Assembly (NCBI GenBank): GCA_022835495.1
Contig: BQOK01000001.1
Span: forward strand, 2,914,001-2,978,000
Origin: Oscillospiraceae bacterium
Lineage (GTDB): Bacteria; Bacillota; Clostridia; Oscillospirales; Ruminococcaceae
Length of the DNA stretch: 64,000 bases
Reading direction: 5' to 3'
Made by a program: the position numbers and the translations under genes. How positions within the stretch are numbered: the stretch's first letter is position 1; each line of letters begins with the position of its first letter. The notes under the pieces were generated by a model that worked only from the letters and a program-made list of their open reading frames with translations, did no database searches and had not been told where the DNA came from. Positions 45,283-52,874 of the stretch are shown here, one piece after another.

Positions 45283-46344
45283 TTATACCAATCGCTCTAT
45301 GGTAAAGCAGCCGCTGGATACGCCGCTGCCAACAATGCCCGTCGCCTGTATCCCGGTAAACGACACTGTCTGGCCTTTGCTCATGGCCTGTACTCCGCTT
45401 CGCGTGGGGCTGAACCGGTATCCGCTGATCCGGTAAGTCCCGGCGGCCGCACAGGTCCAGGTCATGGATGCATTGTTATATCCGCCAATACCGCCGGCCG
45501 TTACCATACTCCCATAGCGGGTGTCACCCCATCCATACCACTGTCCGCTCTGCACATCGTTTCCGGAGCTGTCCGTCCGTTTGCACACGCCGTAATACCC
45601 CACCGCCACCACCTCGTAGCCCCGCTGCAGCGCTCCCGTCACCCCAAAGATGCTCACCCCGCTCAGGATGTTCCCCGCCGCCAGGTTGGCGTCGCCTTCG
45701 ATCGTCTGCGCGCCTTCCAGATACTGCCCCGCCGCCAGCACCTGGTCGCTGGTACCCGGCGTGTAGGCAGCAGCAGCCTTGCGGGGGATCCCCCCCGCCA
45801 CGGTCACGCCCCCGCTGCGGATCGTCACCCCGGTTAGCAGATTGCCGGGCACGAGCTGGGCCTTGTCCGCCGCGCTCAGCCCGGCTCCGCTAAAATTTAG
45901 GGTGTTCCCCTCGCGCCAGCACACCACCGCCGCGCCCTTGGCAAAAAAGCCGCCCCACAGCGCGTCGCCGGAAATGGTCCTCACCGTGCACGCCTCGCCG
46001 TTTACCGTTATGCTGTCCCCCTCGGCAAAGCCCGCCGTTGCCACAAACCGGATGTTCTCCCCCTCGCCGGTCAGCTCGTGCACCGTGCCGGTCTTTGTGT
46101 GGGTGTAGTTTGCCACGCCGCCCACCGCCGCCGGCGGGATCGCCAGCCGCGGCCGACCCTCGTCGTCCAGCTCCAGCAGCAGGTTCACCGCCGCCGCGCC
46201 AAATTTGTCCCCCTGCTGCACCAGCGGGCTGCTCACCTCCACCGCCACGTCGTGCAGCGCCACCGTGCCATCCCGGTTCAAAAGCGATACATACAGCCGC
46301 CCGTCCGCCTCGTCCGGGATCGTGTCACGAAAAGATCGCGCCAA
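45283..46344 (-). CDS. Phage tail-fibre protein with TPGTSDQ/IFGVTG repeat
   Basis: 353 residues. The N-terminal half is a domain of unknown family. The middle carries PGNLLTGVTIRSGGVTVAG and then TPGTSDQVLAAGQYLEGAQTIEGDANLAAGNILSGVSIFGVTG (broken here into key residues), a repeat common in fibres of Clostridia phages. The C-terminal 110 residues are a Trp/Gly/Tyr-rich beta head (QSGQWYGWGDTRYGS). The TTG at 46344 has GGGAGG 7 nt upstream; a GTG at 46353 abuts that site. It lies outside the normal fibre position, upstream of the tail terminator gene. Confidence 0.68.
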   Translation of the reverse strand: MARSFRDTIPDEADGRLYVSLLNRDGTVALHDVAVEVSSPLVQQGDKFGAAAVNLLLELDDEGRPRLAIPPAAVGGVANYTHTKTGTVHELTGEGENIRFVATAGFAEGDSITVNGEACTVRTISGDALWGGFFAKGAAVVCWREGNTLNFSGAGLSAADKAQLVPGNLLTGVTIRSGGVTVAGGIPRKAAAAYTPGTSDQVLAAGQYLEGAQTIEGDANLAAGNILSGVSIFGVTGALQRGYEVVAVGYYGVCKRTDSSGNDVQSGQWYGWGDTRYGSMVTAGGIGGYNNASMTWTCAAAGTYRISGYRFSPTRSGVQAMSKGQTVSFTGIQATGIVGSGVSSGCFTIERLV

Positions 46345-46735
46345 ACACTCCACCTCCCAATAAAAATGCCAGGTCCGGCAGGCTGTTTTCTATCGCCTGC
46401 AGGTCCCGGCCGATCTGCTCTTCCATTCCTTCAATGCGGTCCAAGTCCCGCCAGTCCCACACCGCCTTCCCCGCCACAAAGCTGCGGGTTTCGTAGCCCG
46501 CGCGCGGGCACACCGCCGCGGCCACCGCCGCCAGGTTCTGCTCCACCCGGTTGAAAAACTCCGGGTAGGGCAGGCCGTCCACCCTCTCGCCCGGCATGGG
46601 CGTCAGCTCTGCCCTGCGGGCGATCCGCGCGGCCCAGGCCTGCAGGTGTTCCAGGTTCCCCCGGATGCGCTCATAGTCCGGCTCCAGCCGGAACTCATCC
46701 GCGGCCGCCCAGTTCGTTTTCGGCGTTTGCCACAT
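46325..46735 (-). CDS. Small phage tail-associated protein
   Basis: 136 residues. MWQTPKTNWAAADEFRLEPDYERIRGN opens it; the rest is helical and ends in a hydrophobic LAFLLGGGVFGAIFS. Similar small proteins are found between fibre genes of siphophage and Mu-like elements and seem to be fibre-linked. GAAATAAGGAGAGC precedes the ATG at 46735. It overlaps the next fibre gene by 20 bp in another frame. Function unknown. Confidence 0.65.
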   Translation of the reverse strand: MWQTPKTNWAAADEFRLEPDYERIRGNLEHLQAWAARIARRAELTPMPGERVDGLPYPEFFNRVEQNLAAVAAAVCPRAGYETRSFVAGKAVWDWRDLDRIEGMEEQIGRDLQAIENSLPDLAFLLGGGVFGAIFS

Positions 46736-46746
46736 GAAAGCTCTCC

Positions 46747-47415
46747 TTATTTCGTTCTCAGAAACATCACAAGCAGCATGATCCCATACGGGCGCTGCCC
46801 ATTGTTCCAACTGATATTGATTTTATCCCCCAGGTTAAAAACATGTTCTTCGCTTACTTTATCGCCGGAAGAGGTACTGGAAAAAGACAAATTTCCACTG
46901 GTTACGCTCACATTAAAGCTACGGCTGCAGGATATCTGCACAACTCCCGTAAAAGCCGTTGTCACTGTGGTGCTATATGTCCTTGACCGTGTTCCATCCG
47001 GTGTTGTTTCAGCCGGGATTTGTGAAATGCAGCTTCCGGCAAAGGTCGGTCCGTAGGTGGACCATTTCCCACCGTATGACCAATCCGCATACCATTCACC
47101 TCCACAAAGGCCGAAGATTCCCACAACTCCTGCAGCGGGCAATACTCCCATCACCCCAAAGATGTTGGCCCCTCCGCGAATATTCTCAGGAATCAGCCCT
47201 GCATCCCCCCGGATGGTCTGCTCTCCGCTCAAATACAGCCCGGCCGGGATGGTCTGGTCGCTGGTGCCGGGCGTGATTGTGGCCGCTCCCCGGGCCGGGA
47301 TGCTTCCCGCCACCCTGCCGCGCAAAATTTCATGCCCTTCCACCATCCACTCTCCGGCCGTCTTTTTATCTGCCGCGCTCAAGCCCCCCGCGGCGCTTAT
47401 CAGTCCTTTTGCCAT
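46747..47415 (-). CDS. Phage tail-fibre protein, second repeat-containing copy
   Basis: 222 residues. MAKGLISAAGGLSAADKKTAGEWMVEG opens it, like the shorter fibre at 37488. Residues about 60-105 hold the TPGTSDQ...QTI.GDA.LIPENIRGG..IFGVMG repeat also found in 45283-46344. The C-terminal half is a Ser/Thr/Tyr-rich beta head that differs from the other fibres. Upstream lies the truncated end of another structural gene, then the IS3 element. Confidence 0.66.
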   Translation of the reverse strand: MAKGLISAAGGLSAADKKTAGEWMVEGHEILRGRVAGSIPARGAATITPGTSDQTIPAGLYLSGEQTIRGDAGLIPENIRGGANIFGVMGVLPAAGVVGIFGLCGGEWYADWSYGGKWSTYGPTFAGSCISQIPAETTPDGTRSRTYSTTVTTAFTGVVQISCSRSFNVSVTSGNLSFSSTSSGDKVSEEHVFNLGDKINISWNNGQRPYGIMLLVMFLRTK

Positions 47416-47418
47416 GCC

Positions 47419-47535
47419 GTCACACCTCCAAAAGCACAGCGGTCAACTCCACATCCGGGCAACTGTCCCCGCAGGTCACCGCCACCTGCCCCTCCAGGCT
47501 CTCCACCGTGGTAATGCAGTGCCCCCATACCCGAT
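47419..47535 (-). pseudogene. Truncated 3' end of a phage structural gene
   Basis: On the minus strand one frame reads GHCITTVESLEGQVAVTCGD and ends DVELTAVLLEV then a stop, just before the fibre at 47415. It matches in kind the end of the baseplate gene at 37996 (VPEVDMTVQVTEVR), which also sits directly before a MA...AGGL fibre. The upstream part is cut off by the IS3 element. Confidence 0.6.
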
Positions 47536-47582
47536 TTGCCGGACAGAAAAACAATCTGTATAATGGAAAGGGGTAATGAAAA

Positions 47583-47903
47583 ATGTCAACCAAAGAACGA
47601 AAGCACCCAGCGCCGCCGCGTTACGATGAGGCCTTCAAGGCGGGGGCAGTGCGGATGGTCACCGAGCAGGGGCGGCCCAGCCGGGAGGTGGCCGCGGAAC
47701 TCGGCATCTGCATCGACACGCTGCGCAGCTGGCTGAAAGCGGCGGGCGCACCATCGCCGGGGCAAGCTGACCGCCAAAACCGCGACGCCAGACGCCTGCG
47801 CGAACTGGAGACGGAGATTCGAGCACTGCGCAAGAAGCTTGAAGAGAAAGACGGGGTCATTGACATCCTAAAAAAATCCGTCGGCATACTTTCCAAACCA
47901 TAG
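47583..47903 (+). CDS. IS3 transposase OrfA (helix-turn-helix subunit)
   Basis: 106 residues. PPRYDEAFKAGAVRMVTEQGRPSREVAAELGICIDTLRSWL is the DNA-binding helix-turn-helix of IS3 OrfA, and the C-terminal half is a leucine-zipper coiled coil (RRLRELETEIRALRKKLEEKD). A run of seven A at 47870-47876 near its end is a classic -1 slippery site from which ribosomes enter OrfB to make the OrfAB transposase. The gene begins inside the element with GAAAGGGG upstream. Confidence 0.92.
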   Translation: MSTKERKHPAPPRYDEAFKAGAVRMVTEQGRPSREVAAELGICIDTLRSWLKAAGAPSPGQADRQNRDARRLRELETEIRALRKKLEEKDGVIDILKKSVGILSKP

Positions 47904-47947
47904 AGGACAAGTACCGGTACATCCGTACGGCCCGCGCGGGGGCCTCT

Positions 47948-48772
47948 GTGGAACTTGTATGCCGACTGCTGGAGGTCTCCCGCAGCGGGTACTACGAATG
48001 GCTGGGCCGCAAACCCTCTTTGCGCCGGCAGAAGGATCAGGAACTGAAACGCCGGCTGCTGAGCCTGCACCAGCGTTATCCCGCCCTTGGGCTGGACAGC
48101 CTGTATCACCTGATCCGCCCGCAGCTTTCCTGCTCGCGCAAGCGCATCCACCGCCTGATGAACGAGATGAACATCTCCTCCACGCGCAGGCGTGCCTACA
48201 AAGCCACGACCAACTCAAGACACGCGCACCCCATCGCGCCCAATCTCCTTGCGCGCCGCTTCTCCTTTGACAAGCCAGACACCGCATGGGTCGGCGATAT
48301 TACCTATATCCCCACCGGCGAGGGCTGGCTCTACTGCGCTGTTGTGAAAGACCTTTGCACAAAGCAGATCGTCGGCTACGCCTTCTCCGACCGCATCGAC
48401 ACAAATCTCACTCTCGCCGCCCTCGGCATGGCCGTCCGGCGCCGCAAGCCTCTGCCCGGCCTCATCTTCCACTCCGACCGCGGCGTCCAATACGCCGCCT
48501 ACGCTTACCGTCAGCGTCTCGCCAGCCTCGGCATCCGGCAAAGCATGTCCCGCAAGGGCGATCCCTATGACAACGCCGTGGCCGAAAACTTCTTCAGCTG
48601 CCTCAAGTGCGAGTGCGTCCATCTGCGCCATTTCGCCTCAAGGGCACAAGCCATGGCAGACGTCTTCGCTTATATCGAGACCTTTTACAACCCAGTGCGC
48701 CCGCATTCCTCTATTGGCTGGCGTCCTCCGGATGCCTTTGCGCGTGCCTTGTCTGAGCATCCCGCCGCCTGA
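47948..48772 (+). CDS. IS3 transposase OrfB (DDE catalytic subunit)
   Basis: 274 residues from an internal GTG; in the OrfAB fusion the frame starts near 47872. It has the HTH_21 region (ELVCRLLEVSRSGYYEWLG) and an rve core with the DDE residues: D in WVGDITYIPT, D in FHSDRGVQYA, and E in NAVAENFFSCLKCE. It appears intact, so the element may still move. Confidence 0.93.
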   Translation: MELVCRLLEVSRSGYYEWLGRKPSLRRQKDQELKRRLLSLHQRYPALGLDSLYHLIRPQLSCSRKRIHRLMNEMNISSTRRRAYKATTNSRHAHPIAPNLLARRFSFDKPDTAWVGDITYIPTGEGWLYCAVVKDLCTKQIVGYAFSDRIDTNLTLAALGMAVRRRKPLPGLIFHSDRGVQYAAYAYRQRLASLGIRQSMSRKGDPYDNAVAENFFSCLKCECVHLRHFASRAQAMADVFAYIETFYNPVRPHSSIGWRPPDAFARALSEHPAA

Positions 48773-48831
48773 GTGTGATACGACAAGATATCCTGCGTTT
48801 CTTTCTGTTTTTTCTTCATTTTTACTGTCCA

Positions 48832-48984
48832 CGAAACCGGGAAGGGCACAGTCATCACGCCGTGCCGATAGCCGAACACCTTATTCCGGCCTTCGCCGGA
48901 GATGAGGCAGCTCCGTCCGGTATAGTAGTGAACACGCAGAGCCGCAAAAGTCAACGCATGCTCGGTATTCCCGATGTTATCCAT
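48832..48984 (-). pseudogene. 5' fragment of a gene cut by the IS3 element
   Basis: The minus-strand frame MDNIGNTEHALTFAALRVHY and onwards to about VFGYRHGVMTVPFPV runs straight into the IS3 right end, after which it reads IS sequence. GAGGTG precedes the ATG at 48984. It starts 10 bp after the upstream gene stops, so the two formed an operon. Family not recognised. Confidence 0.6.
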
Positions 48985-48994
48985 TTGCATCACC

Positions 48995-49417
48995 TCACAA
49001 CGCGAGTCTGCGGCTTTCTTCCGGAAGCACCTGCTTGAAAAGCTCCATATACCGCTGAAAGCTCTCTGCGGTCAGCGGCCCTTTTAGGGATGTTTCGCTC
49101 CAACAGATGAGTTCTTCCTCCGGGACACTGTAAGCATCCGGGATAAATCCGGCTCCGTCATAGTGCGGACAATTGGGGCGGACTAGCTTTTGCATCTCCG
49201 CCTTGGTTGTGGCGGAGCCTATCATCCGGCATTTCTTGTCTGCAATGGCATAGAGCAGCTTCGGCATATAGCCAAGCTGCCGGTAATAATGCAGATACCG
49301 CTGAAGCTCACTAACGGCTCCAAGGCGGAGCTTTTTGACTCGTTCAGGTGTATCTGAGACAGCAATCTCCGCAATACACGGAATGATCACCATCATGTAA
49401 TCGTCTTCCACTGGCAT
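48995..49417 (-). CDS. Hypothetical protein of the genomic island
   Basis: 140 residues, soluble, without a recognised family. Cys residues at KKCRM and PNCPHYDG could bind metal but are not in a clear motif. The ATG at 49417 follows AAAGGA closely; a start at 49432 or 49396 is possible. It is preceded by two terminator-like hairpins and followed by the gene broken by the IS3 element. Confidence 0.55.
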   Translation of the reverse strand: MPVEDDYMMVIIPCIAEIAVSDTPERVKKLRLGAVSELQRYLHYYRQLGYMPKLLYAIADKKCRMIGSATTKAEMQKLVRPNCPHYDGAGFIPDAYSVPEEELICWSETSLKGPLTAESFQRYMELFKQVLPEESRRLAL

Positions 49418-49518
49418 TTCCTTTCTGCATTCCTGCATGTAATATCTATCTGTACGGGTACGCCGAAAGCCTCCCCGGAGCAAAGAGTAAGGGAGCGGTT
49501 AGGCTCCGATCTATATAA

Positions 49519-49556
49519 AAAAGCGCTTAAAGAACCGAAGCTCTCTAAGCGCTTTT
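49519..49556 (-). terminator. Terminator-like hairpin upstream of the 49417 gene
   Basis: AAAAGCGCTTA (49519-49529) and TAAGCGCTTTT (49546-49556) pair around a 16-nt loop; the minus-strand stem ends in TTTTTTA. Confidence 0.7.
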
Positions 49557-49656
49557 GGACCCGAGGATCCCAGATATGAAATTGTCAGCAGGGAGGGGGC
49601 ATACTCCCCGCCTCCCCGTCTGTGCCTCTGTTTGTGAGAGGCAGAAGAAACAAAAA

Positions 49657-49686
49657 AGTGCCTGAAGACGTTCATCCTCAGGCACT
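49657..49686 (-). terminator. Second terminator-like hairpin, 100 bp further upstream
   Basis: AGTGCCTGA (49657-49665) and TCAGGCACT (49678-49686) pair; the minus strand continues with TTTTTTG. A smaller stem (TGCCTCT/AGAGGCA, 49623-49642) lies between the two. Confidence 0.7.
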
Positions 49687-50355
49687 GTGTTACTCATTCA
49701 CTGTAATTGCTCGGTGGCAATTCTGAAACTTATATAAATATTATAGCAGGGATTCTGCCATTTCGCAAGTGAAACCTTGAGAGTTTCTGCTATAGGCTGA
49801 ATGCTGCAAAGTCAATGCTCATATACGGTGAAGAAGCAGATGACAAAGCTATAGTCAAAATGCCTCGCTATCGCGCTGATAGTCAGTTCAACAGCAAAAC
49901 AGGTAGCTTTTGCTCTCACGCAGAAATGCGACTTAGTCGGAAAGCTGTCTGTTTTTTTGCAGGCTGCTGCGTTATTGCCCAATCATTTCCGCATCAACCA
50001 GCCGACAATATCGGATGTCTCCTTCCTCATATAACTTATCCTCCACCTCTGTAAATGTTGAAGTTTCAACAAAGGAGCTTTAACACAGAGATGTTGAAAT
50101 GTCAACATAGTCCTTTTATAGGGCTTCTATTCATTGATTGTGGTATCCCACGGCGTGAGGTGGCCTCGGCGCGGTTTTCGTGTTGCTTACCGAGAGGAAA
50201 AAAGCGGGACGCCGAGAATACTGCAAAGCCCCGCCGGAATTGCTCCAGCGAGGCTCTGTGTTTGACCACATAAAATGCCATAGGCAGATGTGGACCACAA
50301 AATGTTAGGAAAGGAATTATAATCAAGAGGAAACCGCTAAAAGCGGCTAAGAAGT
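49687..50355. other. Gene-poor island segment
   Basis: About 670 bp with only short frames lacking family features or ribosome-binding sites. The notable content is a pair of palindromes at 50056-50108. The segment is lower in GC than the first 47 kb. Confidence 0.45.
50056..50108. promoter_or_regulatory. Pair of TGTTGA palindromes
   Basis: TGTTGAA-GT-TTCAACA (50056-50071) and ATGTTGA-AATG-TCAACAT (50091-50108) have 7-bp arms and centres about 36 bp apart, between three and four helical turns. They look like two operators for one dimeric repressor. No adjacent open gene explains them. Confidence 0.45.
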
Positions 50356-50763
50356 TCAGGAAAGTGTTGCGGCAGCTCTTTGCGTATACAACTGCAGTTG
50401 TTCGACCTTGAGCGTATTCGCCTCGTTGACGCCGCTTCGGAAGCACTCCATTTCCGAGCTTCTGATACACACAATAACCTTATCATTGACCTGCAATTCC
50501 TCAAAAGAAATCCTTGTAACCTTCTGCGTGACAAAGTCGCAATAGACCATAGGAATGGATGAACAGCCTACCAGACAGCCTTCACCTAAAGTGCTTTCAT
50601 CGGCATCGTCTTTTACCGTTATGGTTTGCTTTTCTGTATCGACTTCCGTGATCACTGCGTTGACGATCAGAAGCGTGTCATCCTTCAATGAGCCGCACCC
50701 GGATAGGAAGAGAAAGAGAGTCAAAAAGCACAGGGCGATTCCTCTTTTATTTCTATGTAACAA
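50356..50763 (-). CDS. Small lipoprotein of unknown function
   Basis: 135 residues with a lipobox LFLSGC (Cys 23). The mature part is a small beta barrel: VNAVITEVDTEKQTITVKD then DFVTQKVTRISFEELQVNDKVIVCI, the pattern of OB-like exported DUF proteins. AGGAGG is upstream of the ATG. It may be the last gene of a run of membrane-protein genes on this strand (51570, 52091). Confidence 0.7.
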   Translation of the reverse strand: MLHRNKRGIALCFLTLFLFLSGCGSLKDDTLLIVNAVITEVDTEKQTITVKDDADESTLGEGCLVGCSSIPMVYCDFVTQKVTRISFEELQVNDKVIVCIRSSEMECFRSGVNEANTLKVEQLQLYTQRAAATLS

Positions 50764-50805
50764 TGTCTTATCCTCCTGTTTTTTGCGCTGTGGAACTTAT
50801 CCAAC

Positions 50806-51570
50806 CTATGAAAAAGACACATCTTCCGCTCCTCGTGTCAGGCGGGACAACGCACAGACCGCGTACATATAGCCTGCAAGGATCAGCGGGGCCGGCAGCC
50901 CGTAAAGCAGCGGCGCCGGGATGATGCGCCAGAACAGCTTGAGCACGTCGGTCTCCGCGCCGTAAGTAAAGAAGTAGTTTGCCTCCGGGCAGAGCGTGAG
51001 ACGTAACAGGAGATTGATACAGTGCGCGCCAACGGCGAGCAGGCCAAAGGTCTTGAGGATCCGCGGGATATCCTTGGGGTCGGGGCGGTAAAAGCCCAGC
51101 GTTGCGAGACTCAGGCCGCAGACAACAAGGAGAGCGTGGGTCACATAGTAGCCGAGAATTCGCGGCAGGAACAGCGAAAAGCCGGAGAACAGAGGTTCCG
51201 GAAAGAGCAGCGCCATCAATGCGCCGAGTGGCGCTACAAAGAAAGAAAATCCCATGACCGAGCGATTTCTCTTCCATACGCCCAGCGGGATCAGGAACAG
51301 ATTGATGTTACACAGGTGCAGCGGCAGCTCATTGAAAATGTTGAAGCCATTGGGATAGTACGCGCTGACATACGCGGCGTCCATGGACAGCGAGAGCTTG
51401 TAGCCGACAAACAGCGCAAGATTAAAAAGGCACACGCCGATCAGAAGCCGGGAGCGACGTGCTTCCGTTTTTTTGCACAGCAGTAAGAATACGAGCAGCG
51501 CCGCCGCTGCCGTCAGCAAAAGCAGGAGCAGATGCAGCCCGCGAAAGGGCGTTATAGAAAATCCGTTCAT
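50806..51570 (-). CDS. YwaF/TIGR02206-family membrane protein
   Basis: 254 residues with about seven hydrophobic helices. NELPLHLCNINLFLIPLG and a C-terminal helix match the TIGR02206/YwaF family of uncharacterised integral membrane proteins in Firmicutes. Conserved His/Cys/Asn in the third helix may bind a ligand. It overlaps the YcxB-like gene by 4 bp, so the two proteins are coexpressed. No function known. Confidence 0.82.
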   Translation of the reverse strand: MNGFSITPFRGLHLLLLLLTAAAALLVFLLLCKKTEARRSRLLIGVCLFNLALFVGYKLSLSMDAAYVSAYYPNGFNIFNELPLHLCNINLFLIPLGVWKRNRSVMGFSFFVAPLGALMALLFPEPLFSGFSLFLPRILGYYVTHALLVVCGLSLATLGFYRPDPKDIPRILKTFGLLAVGAHCINLLLRLTLCPEANYFFTYGAETDVLKLFWRIIPAPLLYGLPAPLILAGYMYAVCALSRLTRGAEDVSFS

Positions 51571-52091
51571 TTCACACGCCGGAACGTCTTTCCGGTCTTC
51601 TCCTCAAGAAATCGTTTGAATTCCTCCACCGTCCCGCCGGTGAGGGTGCGCTTGTCCAAGGGCTGCGCATAGCGTTTTTTCATCAGAAAGATGATGTAGT
51701 CCTGCGACTCAGCCAGTGCGTCAATCAGCTCATAGCGGAAGGTGGAGGTGGTGGCCGCCGTAACGACGGTATAGGAATCCTCGCCGAATGCGACATGATA
51801 TTCCTTTGTGCCCGCCAGCGCGTTTTTGCGGGCGATCATGCCATTGAATCGGTCCTGAAACAGCAGAACGGACAGCAGCATCACCTCTACCAGCAGGGAA
51901 ATCACCGTGCTGGCATCGAGCGTAAAAGGCTCTCCATTGAATGGAATCAGCAGCAGTGCATTGAATATAAAGACGCTCCAGCCGAAAACGGCCCAAAGAA
52001 TGCTGCGTTTTCGCCGCAGCACCTTGCGCATCGCGCGGGAGGCTATGGCCATAGAGCGATTTGTGATGTCACTGTGAATTTCAAATGTCAT
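51567..52091 (-). CDS. YcxB-like membrane protein
   Basis: 174 residues. Two membrane helices (about 33-52 and 62-78) are followed by a YcxB-type C-terminal domain (EYHVAFGEDSYTVVTAATTSTFRYELID...YIIFLMKKRYAQPLDKRTL). Function unknown; the family is common beside sensor or transporter genes. ACGGAGAAAAC precedes the ATG. It is followed by the YwaF-like gene with overlap. Confidence 0.78.
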   Translation of the reverse strand: MTFEIHSDITNRSMAIASRAMRKVLRRKRSILWAVFGWSVFIFNALLLIPFNGEPFTLDASTVISLLVEVMLLSVLLFQDRFNGMIARKNALAGTKEYHVAFGEDSYTVVTAATTSTFRYELIDALAESQDYIIFLMKKRYAQPLDKRTLTGGTVEEFKRFLEEKTGKTFRRVK

Positions 52092-52175
52092 ACGTTTTCT
52101 CCGTTGTAAGTAATTCTGTATCCGCAGGGCTTTGAGGTCTTGCAGCTGCCGCCGGGCAGCGCGGCTGGCGCTTGT

Positions 52176-52742
52176 TCATCGCGTCAGCCGCATCTCATTC
52201 TCAAACTGCTCCATCGCCTCCTGTCGGCTGGGGACTTGTGTAAGCGTACAGGAAAACGGCTGGCCGAACAGGGGTTGGGACAGTGTCTCCGCCCAATGCG
52301 TCAGCACCTCCGGAGTGAGGGGGCGCTCCTCCCGGAGAAAGATCACCCCGTAATAGGGCGGTACAGACGGGGAAAGCAGCTGTGTCAGCGGGACGCCGCT
52401 CCGGACGGAGACGTTGCAGAAATGCATCTCCGGCGAAAAAAGCGGATAGTACAGCGCCCCGACGAACCAGTCCTGTTCGCCGTTTCTGAGCCGCCTTGCC
52501 TGATCCAGAAAGTGCGGATGATTCGGGTTATCCGGCTCCACAAACTCACCGTCCCGAATCGTCTGGTGAAGTGCGGGGAGGTTATGGAAATCAAAGTGGA
52601 AAAATGGCGTCTCTCCCGCCTCGTCCTCGGCAAGAGAAAACTCCGCCGCATGGAAAGGTTCCCAGTCCTTGCCGCAGCGGTAATAGCCCCACCAGTAGTT
52701 CCAGTCATAAATATGCAGATATTTTTTTGCTTTGCAGTCCAT
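52176..52742 (-). CDS. Hypothetical protein, aromatic-rich
   Basis: 188 residues, soluble, with many Trp/Tyr/Phe/His residues (YLHIYDWNYWWGYYRCG at the start, FFHFDFHNLP inside). I do not recognise the family. The ATG at 52742 follows GGAG by 7 nt; an upstream GTG lacks a site. It is 85 bp before the YcxB-like gene and 133 bp after the histidine kinase gene on the same strand, so it may belong to the two-component operon. Confidence 0.6.
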   Translation of the reverse strand: MDCKAKKYLHIYDWNYWWGYYRCGKDWEPFHAAEFSLAEDEAGETPFFHFDFHNLPALHQTIRDGEFVEPDNPNHPHFLDQARRLRNGEQDWFVGALYYPLFSPEMHFCNVSVRSGVPLTQLLSPSVPPYYGVIFLREERPLTPEVLTHWAETLSQPLFGQPFSCTLTQVPSRQEAMEQFENEMRLTR

Positions 52743-52874
52743 AGATGTACTCCATTCTAACAATGTCGGCACAAGAGGAAATCACAGGGAACTCGCCGCC
52801 CGGCACCGGCAAAAGCCCGTTCCAAGCCCATCCTTTTTGCAAGAGGGGCGCTCACAGGCGGCGCGGTGCTCTTC

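Larger units (their letters stand above)
47536..48836 (+). mobile_element. IS3-family insertion sequence
   Basis: About 1.3 kb carrying two overlapping-frame transposase genes. Imperfect terminal repeats are visible: CGGACAGAAAAAC at the left (about 47540) and its counterpart GGACAGTAAAAATGAAG read inward from the right (about 48831). Ends are uncertain by about 5-10 bp, and no clear target duplication is seen, consistent with a rearrangement at one side. Confidence 0.85.

Noticed and set aside
36540-47415. Fibre genes as targets of a diversity-generating retroelement
   Set aside because: No reverse transcriptase gene or template repeat is visible in the window.
49815-50054. 79-codon plus-strand frame in the gene-poor island stretch
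   Set aside because: No ribosome-binding site, no family features, and odd composition for the region.
50102-50470. 122-codon minus-strand frame overlapping the end of the lipoprotein gene
   Set aside because: Overlaps a better gene by over 100 bp and lacks a ribosome-binding site and known domains.
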